Shown piece after piece: positions 18,653 to 24,465 of a DNA stretch of 24,465 bases; position 1 is the first letter of the stretch, and every line of letters starts with the position of its first letter. Position numbers and translations under genes: made by a program. This DNA comes from Chara braunii (Eukaryota > Streptophyta > Charophyceae > Charales > Characeae). Location of the stretch: NCBI GenBank assembly GCA_003427395.1, contig BFEA01000029.1:3167371-3191835 (forward strand), given 5' to 3'. The notes under the pieces were generated by a model. The model was not told the origin of the DNA and did not search any database. It saw only the letters and a program-made list of their open reading frames with translations.

Positions 18653-18998
18653 GGGGGAAAACAAAAATAAAAAAAATGCCCAACGGATACTTTTGGACGA
18701 AAATCGCACGTGTTTTTTTTGCCGACACATGTTTTTTTTGCGTTTATGGTTTCAAGATATGCTGCGTCCGCCGTTATTTCAATAATTTAACAACTTAATA
18801 AGCACGAGGAGAACACAAAGACTTGGCAAAACAGACGGAACAAAAACATATTTGCAATCTGAACATATGGACACTGTCTGAATACATGTCTCATATGGGA
18901 TTTTTAAATTCTCAGTAAGAGCGAAGTCAAAGTCATTGAGAGAGAGAGAGAGCTTACCTGACTTATCGCCTGGTGATTGCTTGCTGGAGAGACAGTAC

Positions 18999-19076
18999 CT
19001 TGCTTCTGAGGTCAGCCTCTATAGCGCCAGTTGACATTGCCGATGGAGAGCTGGCAGATGCATTGGCAAGTTGCTG
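18999..19076 (-). CDS. Weak candidate exon, unidentified
   Basis: Between acceptor GTTCCTTTCAG and a possible donor AAG|GTACTG lie 26 in-frame codons, QQLANASASSPSAMSTGAIE then ADLRSK, phase 0 at both ends. The frame continues as a helix-like VLSLQQAITRR before a TAA. A better donor (TCAG|GTAAGC at about 18953) lies past that stop. No domain is seen. It sits in kinase intron 1 and may be part of the same foreign fragment as the ABCC exon, or chance. Confidence 0.2.
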
Positions 19077-19134
19077 CTGAAAGGAACATCGACTTCATCA
19101 TCTGTAAAGGGCTAGGTTGGAACACTGCGGCAGC

Positions 19135-19362
19135 GAGCAGAAAGGAAGAAGCCTGGAGGAGGGTGGAAGAGCTTGAAAACTGTATTCAATGATTATTATT
19201 ACAAGCTCTCCTCCGCTGCAATTCTTCTGTGTCTTTGCCTAAGTTCTAGCCTACTTACTTGCGTTGGTGAGGTGAGCAGAGAGGAAGAAGCCTGGAGTTT
19301 CAAGGAGGATGGAAGAGCCATGAAAATTGTATTCCCTGATTATTATTAAAAGCTCTCCTCCC
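19135..19362. repeat. Tandem duplication, about 139-bp period
   Basis: GAGCAGARAGGAAGAAGCCT begins at 19135 and at 19274. Both copies run to GATTATTATTAMAAGCTCTC, with an insertion of a few bases in the second. Confidence 0.85.
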
Positions 19363-19363
19363 G

Positions 19364-19990
19364 GTCAACCAATGGCTTCACAAAAGAAGGAAACACTCAG
19401 ACCCGAACAGCTCGGAAATCTGCGCGATGTGCAACAAAAACACGCCAGAAGATATCCCACACTGCCTACTCTTCTGTTCCGAAGCGACCTGCTACCGGAA
19501 CAAAGTTCAGAAACTATGGTCTACCTCTTCTCAGCCCCACCCCCCAACACTTCCCCCCTAACCATTCTACTCCTCCCGAACACTCCCGGGCACCTCAAGA
19601 GCAGCAGGGGTGTCTGGTTCCAGCTACTCAGAAAGCTAACTCTCTGGACCATATGGAAACGACGATGCACACAAACAATGGAGGGAGCAGAGCTGGCAAA
19701 GGAAGAAATGTGGACTCTTTTGATACTCATGGTGGAGACCGAAATCCGGAGCAGATGGCGGACGATATCCTCATCAGCGAAACACAGACCAGATAAGCAT
19801 GCAGCTTAGAGACGAGCATTCCGAGAGGACTGGCTAATAAAGGGCAAGGTGGCCACCATAACGGACAACAGACTGATATGGAAGAAGTGGTATCAAGGGT
19901 AACGGAAAAGCGACAACCGAACTTGGGAGCCCAAGACCGAAGATCAGTACGACAAACACAGGAACAAGCAGGGCGATAAACAGGGCGTGA
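19364..19990 (+). mobile_element. Decayed LINE 3' end with zf-RVT domain
   Basis: In the frame of position 19421 the sequence reads CAMCNKNTPEDIPHCLLFCS, a C-x2-C...H-C...C zinc-binding motif of the zf-RVT domain found at the C-terminus of plant and algal non-LTR reverse transcriptases. About 150 bp later, in another frame, it gives LLRKLTLWTIWKRRCTQTME, the usual tryptophan-rich tail. The frame change and the missing reverse transcriptase core show a truncated, inactive copy. It lies on + in kinase intron 1. Confidence 0.7.
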
Positions 19991-20280
19991 GAAAGCCAAA
20001 CGTGCACGAACGTCAGCAAAACCTCTCGACTTCTCTAGTTAGGTAGAGGAATATCTGGCAGGCCTATACAGCAGCCTGAGAGGAACGAGTTGAGAGTGCA
20101 TGGGTCCTGGGGACCATCTCACGCAAGTGTGTACATGCCATGCATCGTACTCCCACACACAATGAACAGTAGTCTGACAATAGACAAAGATAGAGAAGAT
20201 GAGGACCGAGTTTCACAGTTTATATTATCAGAAATATGAATACAAAGTGTTTCAAAGTTCCCCTGAGTCCAGCGCTCATC
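19991..20280. other. Unassigned intronic DNA up to a sequence ambiguity
   Basis: No feature is seen. The stretch ends at the single N at 20281. Confidence 0.4.
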
Positions 20281-20281
20281 N
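20281..20281. other. Single ambiguous base (N) at the edge of a microsatellite
   Basis: The only N in the window stands directly before an (AG)n tract, a place where short-read contigs break. It may mark a closed or wrongly sized gap, and the true left end of repeat copy 2 may be missing here. Confidence 0.9.
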
Positions 20282-20352
<71 letters not shown>

Positions 20353-20616
20353 GGGTAGTGGACGCGCACAGAGGAGGGTGGTGGGTGTGTGCCCACCATC
20401 AACCCATGAATTTCGAACCCCCCCCCCCCAACCCCAGGAATTTTTTTTTTGCAGATCACTGTTTCCTCTGCGGATTCGGGGAGATCTCGACAAGCGCAGT
20501 CCAACCCCATCATCAGAAATAAAAAATAAAAATAAATTGACCCGGTTTTGGCCTCAACTGGATTTCCGGTTGGACCACCGGGGTTCCAACCGGCCGGTGG
20601 CCAGTGCAGCCCTGAT
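20282..20616. repeat. Dispersed repeat copy 2
   Basis: (AG)n to about 20353, then about 260 bp matching 17395-17695 in the same orientation. It ends in the same GGCCAGTGCAGCCCTGAT. It has diverged at scattered sites (CGACCC to CGAACC, CTGGATTTCCGG for CCGGATTTCTGG) and lacks about 27 bp between AACCGGCC repeats. Confidence 0.9.
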
Positions 20617-20930
20617 TCAAAGGTTAAAAATCGATAAAAATATGGAACTCTGTTGAGCTCTGCGTAAGAACATTTTTTATGTTCTACAATCTACATAGTG
20701 CTGCACAGGCTCAGCCTCAAGAACATCATCTGTACGCTAGAGGTGCATCCAGTCCACTCAGACTGTGCACTAGGCTGTAGAACTGTTGAGGCCTGGCCCT
20801 GAGAGGCAGGCTGGGTCAAGCATCCCAATCAGGCCATACCATTGTGAATCCACAGCCCTTTGCTGTGGGATTACGATGCCAGACACAAGGGGCCGTAATT
20901 AGGAATCTCTAGGGAATATGGTGTGGCAAT

Positions 20931-21020
20931 AGGCACGGACTAAGTATGCCCTATCTTCACATAGTATTTGGAGCAACTGTAGGTAGGCACGGACTAAATA
21001 CGTACTATCTACACATAGCA
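20931..21020. repeat. Tandem duplication, 54-bp period
   Basis: AGGCACGGACTAAGTATGCC with CTATCTTCACATAG at 20931 recurs as AGGCACGGACTAAATACGTA with CTATCTACACATAG at 20985. Confidence 0.9.
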
Positions 21021-21154
21021 GACAACAACAAAATCAAGCCATACTCCACTGTAATGAGGCGAAGGCACAGTACAAGTTCAGTTCTACACTCAAACTTTGA
21101 TCTTAGTCATTTACCTTAAAACATAGCCTAGTCCCTGGCCCAGTTTCTGTGCGC

Positions 21155-21366
21155 GAGCACAATACAAGGTGCTATTGGTATGCTTACAACTATTTCCTCG
21201 AGTCATACAAGATGTTATTGGTAGCAATATCAATTCCACAGAGCCATAAAAAATGCTATTGATTTATAGCCCTGAAGGGCCTGAACCATACAAACTCCTA
21301 CTGGCACCGGCATTTGTTCCCCTGGAGCCATTCCGGATGCTATTAATCCCGATATCTATTCTTTAC
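21155..21366. repeat. Five-unit degenerate tandem repeat, about 42-bp period
   Basis: Units start at 21155, 21200, 21241, 21283 and 21325 with the pattern GAGNCATACAANATGCTATT then a less conserved half. Three successive units are exactly 42 bp, which equals 14 codons, but stops occur in the frames I checked, so coding is not supported now. Confidence 0.75.
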
Positions 21367-21423
21367 GAAAGTTAACCAGTGGACTGTCCTTCCTTCATCT
21401 TTTTGCCAACTGACCTTAACAGG

Positions 21424-21690
21424 GCTCTGCATCCATATAGTCTGGCCGTTTCTCTGTTACAATGATCGCTTGTACCATGGCACCAGGGTGCCCTTCTCAT
21501 TTCCTGTTGTACACTGGCTCTCTAACCCCTTCTCTAACACTGGCTCGGTCGGGGGTTTCTGGCTCTGCAGAGTCTGCACCCATATCGTCTGGCTGTTCTC
21601 TGTTACAATGATCGGTTGGACCATGGCACCAGGGTACCCTTTTCATTTCCTGCTGTACACTGGCTCTCTAACCCTTTCTCTGCGCTAAAG
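21424..21690. repeat. Tandem duplication, 146-bp period
   Basis: TGTTACAATGATCGCTTGTA with CCATGGCACCAGGG at 21455 recurs at 21601 as TGTTACAATGATCGGTTGGA with CCATGGCACCAGGG. The match covers most of both units. Confidence 0.92.
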
Positions 21691-22407
21691 TGTTCCTCAA
21701 GGTGGAGAGGGGCAGCAGTTGGTCTGCTGCAGGAGGACAATCGCAAGGCAACAGTGCGTAGGAACAAAGATAACAAACACAACGGAAAGTATATGGTTTC
21801 CGATCTAAGGAGACCGTTAGTGTTTGTGGGAAACACTTCCGTATTATATTAATTTAGCACTGCTATTACCTATGTTTGCTATTCTTTTCTGCAGACGTAG
21901 CTTCTCTTTTTGTTTCTAAAGGTCTCCCAAACATACCAACAACGAAAATTCTCCAGAAATTGGTGTAACACTTCGCATCAACCTCTCAATAGCCAATTTG
22001 GCACATGTATACATGTTTCTACGTGGCAGCCGTCTTTCTGATGATTGCTAGCTTTTGTTGTTGACTTTGATATAAAATATTCCTTCTGAACGAAACACTA
22101 CGGGGTATTACCAACATGATTCAATACAGGCAATGAGAGGCTCCTCCCCAACTATTTACCTACCAGGCCCACCTCCTCTTTCGAGCAAGGGTACCATATA
22201 ATTGCTCAGCATTCCTTCTGTCATCACACACCACTAACTGCAGTCCAACCAAGTTATCACCGCAAAAGGAAAGCTGGGGATGTCACAGCTATTCAAACCC
22301 GAGGCCAAAACAGAGAAAGCATAAACAAGTTTGCAATGCAACAACGTAAAGAATTACGAGGCAAGGGTGGTGGAGCAAGGTCGGAGAGAAGTAGTGATTG
22401 CACTGAC
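21691..22407. other. Unassigned intronic DNA
   Basis: This is the 5' end of kinase intron 1. It begins with donor GTCAGTG at 22407 on the minus strand. No other feature is seen. Confidence 0.5.
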
Positions 22408-22575
22408 CTTGCACATATGAGCATTCACAGAAGCATATGACGATGTACCCCTGAATTCAGCATTATCTCTTGGCGCCACTATCTCGCCTGTATTTGTCTT
22501 GTAGCGCCTGGATAATCCAAAGTCGATGATGAAACATTGTCTCCGTTTCGGACCATAGCCCATGGCAAAGTTGGA
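22408..22575 (-). CDS. TTBK-like (CK1 superfamily) protein kinase, activation-segment exon
   Basis: The 56 codons stand between acceptor TTCTCTTTGCAG and donor AAG|GTCAGT, phase 0 at both ends. The peptide begins SNFAMGYGPKRRQCFIIDFG and includes LSRRYKTNTGE, DNAEFRGTSSYASVNAH and MCK. SNFAMG directly follows the catalytic-loop HRD..KP in TTBK kinases, DFG binds the metal, and FRGT..YASVNAH replaces the APE motif in the CK1 superfamily (SIN in CK1). It is a serine/threonine kinase acting presumably in the cytoplasm or nucleus. The upstream exons (glycine loop, lysine, HRD) are not in the 1.9 kb to the right, so the gene continues past 24465. Joined to the five exons to its left the phases agree throughout. 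The intron to the next exon is 6299 bp. Plant MLK/AEL kinases are a related alternative but lack the SNFAMG context as I know them. Confidence 0.93.
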
Positions 22576-23240
22576 CTGCAAAGAGAAAAGAGGAAAAAGG
22601 CCAATCCGCATCGTTGGACATTGCGAACGATAACACGTTCAGTGCACACAAAGAACCAGGGCCGATCCTCTTCCCTCTCAAAGCCCACAACCGTTCTTTA
22701 CTTTTTCCTGAACCAAAACAATCCTTAAAGTTTTTCTGGTGTTTCTTCATTGTTTCACTGCACTGGCTTGAAGCTCGTGAATGCACAGCACATTCATCGA
22801 CAATCAAGAATAACAGGTGAGTGTCATTCCCAAGAACAGAAATTTGACGAAAGACCAGGCAAAACTCCTTCCCCTTCAGGTCACGTTCACGAATCTCTCG
22901 AGTCTCAACCATGGTTCAGAAAGGGATTGTCAAGAGCTCAAACGGTTGAAAAGAAAAGTCGACCAGTTAATGCAGGGAAGAAGCACAAAAGGTGGCAAGG
23001 ATAGCTCATGGCTATCAACCAAGGCCAACATCCAGAGGAGCGTGTCAATATCCATTTTCGCGGCACAACTACCTACACATGGTCAAGCTCCAGGGGTTGA
23101 CGACAAGGTACACAGTCACAGTAAAGGCAACAACCATGGGGAAGCGCTTACAAGGGCTCATCTCCGATCTCATCCCGGAAAAGTAAGGGAGTCAACCAAC
23201 AAAAGTGAGGGAAAATAGAGAAGGATCCACACACCATATG
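22576..23240. other. Kinase intron sequence, no other feature
   Basis: The pyrimidine-rich end of this intron lies just right of 22575. Longer open frames on either strand have no domain and no paired splice sites. Confidence 0.5.
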
Positions 23241-23248
23241 GAATCTAT

Positions 23249-23550
23249 CTGAACACTATGAGCCCCATCTTCAAGTCCTCACAGACGTTGGTAGCACCCT
23301 GAGACAACACTCTGGAATCTAGAAGAAGCCCATCACCTCAAGGACAGGCTTCAAAGCTGAACACCTTTACAATAGCGAAGGCCTTAAGTCGAGAACACCG
23401 TACAAGCTCTCTGAACAAGATGTGCCCCATCTTCAAGTGCTCACAGACGTTGGTAGCACTCTGAGAGAACAGTCAGGCATCTAGAATAGAAGCCCATCGC
23501 CCCAAGGACAGGGTTCAAAGCTGAACACTTTCACAATAGCAGCGGCCCTT
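23249..23550. repeat. Tandem duplication, 162-bp period
   Basis: GCCCCATCTTCAAGTCCTCA with CAGACGTTGGTAGCAC at 23262 recurs at 23424 with scattered changes. The match continues through CAAGGACAGGSTTCAAAGCT to about 23550. Confidence 0.92.
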
Positions 23551-24405
23551 ATGGCAATATGTGACCCGTGACTATGCAGACTTCTCCCCATCTTCCCGTC
23601 AGTGTGTCTCTGATTGAGACCTTTCCTCATCCCAATCGTGGCAACGACCCATACCAATTGCTAAAAAGTAGCAGTTTGGGAGAGGACGATGTGTTGTGCC
23701 CTCTAACATCATGAACGAGGACAGCAATAACATTATTTTGATGAGGATAGTAGCCAGCATGATGAGGATCATGCTTGTCACATTGCGGATCCCACGCACC
23801 CACACTCTCCACTGTCGATTCAAATATGAGGTAAGACAGGGCCAGACATGTCCCATCTCTGTACTACATGAGGATTGTAGACACCGTGTGGCTATGCTGC
23901 AGCGCTGTGTTGCTATTATGAGAGTGCTTTTAATGGCTTGCACACTGTGTGTGTACTACTTGAATAGCATTGTAGGGCTACCTGCATCAGCCGCCTCCAT
24001 AACACACAGCTCACCCTCACTACACCCTCGTTACACTTCGGTGCACTCGTTCAGCGACAAAGTCTGGTCATTGCGATTATAAAAAAACTACCCTCTACTC
24101 TCCGGGTGGGGATTGCGTGGGCACCAACAGGACTATGTCTAAAAATACCAGAATGATGCTGCAGCATTATCACGGCAAACTTTTACTCAGGAAGGATCAC
24201 CCTCATTCCTGCCATGCAAAACCTCCACCACAATAGTATTACATGCTTCTATGGCAAGTGCAGACCTTGGTTTTGGGATAACCCAGAGCATATGACCTGA
24301 GCATCTTGTTCGACGACTTTGGAAATTGACAAGTGCAACGGCAGCGTTCACTGCCATGACTCTTGAGGCCTTTCCTTTCTGATTTCTGCAGCCAACCTAA
24401 ACCCC

Positions 24406-24407
<2 letters not shown>
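23551..24407. other. Unassigned DNA
   Basis: No exon encoding the HRD loop, glycine loop or other missing part of the kinase was found on the minus strand. No RNA gene or repeat is visible. Confidence 0.45.

Positions 24408-24465
<58 letters not shown>
24408..24465. repeat. (CT)n microsatellite at the window end
   Basis: CT dinucleotides run to the last base. Confidence 0.97.

Noticed and set aside
22463-22912. A minus-strand frame overlapping the kinase exon in another frame
   Set aside because: It is a shadow of the real exon plus intron sequence. The conserved kinase motifs are in the other frame.
1-24465. CRISPR array, operon or bacterial-type defence cluster
   Set aside because: No regularly spaced palindromic repeats with unique spacers, no ribosome binding sites and no compact gene order. 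The window is eukaryotic in character.

Overview
This window looks like nuclear DNA of a large, repeat-rich eukaryotic genome. Exons are short, separated by introns of 0.1 to 6 kb with GT..AG borders, and set among long (AG/CT)n tracts, polypyrimidine minisatellites, decayed LINE and tRNA-type SINE pieces, and a U6 snRNA pseudogene with an A-rich tail. A streptophyte or charophyte alga is my best guess, but nothing seen here proves the lineage. Most long open frames are simple-sequence artefacts and are not reported as genes.

The one gene I can follow through several exons is a CK1-superfamily protein kinase of tau-tubulin-kinase (TTBK) type on the minus strand. Six exons run from 22575 down to about 12389. 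They cover the kinase domain from just after the catalytic-loop KP to the end of the domain, plus a short tail. All splice phases agree. The 5' exons (glycine loop, catalytic lysine, HRD) are not in the window and should lie beyond 24465. Its first visible intron is about 6.3 kb. It holds an isolated ABCC-transporter exon, two LINE fragments, two copies of a dispersed repeat, long hairpins and several local duplications.

Three other minus-strand gene pieces are supported: the last two exons of an unidentified gene (2610-2898), a large exon with a CCCH zinc finger and an Arg/Asp/Glu-rich stretch (5933-6649), and a possible small exon at 10519-10597. These could belong to one or several genes; the sequence alone does not decide.

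Layout: 1-300 (AG)n duplication; 726-1100 tRNA-like SINE; 1557-2090 repeat with G-rich core and (TA)n; 2610-2898 two exons; 3376-4265 polypyrimidine minisatellites; 5832-6649 poly-A and CCCH exon; 7031-7650 CT-rich tract containing a Nextera mate-pair junction adapter and a false duplication; 8587-9000 second tRNA-like SINE and a 10-bp minisatellite; 9000-12040 mostly unassigned; 12121-12239 U6 pseudogene; 12389-22575 kinase gene; 22576-24465 further 5' intron sequence with a 162-bp tandem duplication and a terminal (CT)n.

I found no operon-like or defence-like novel system. The most important observations are the adapter left in the assembly, the TTBK-like kinase, and the lone ABCC exon inside its intron.
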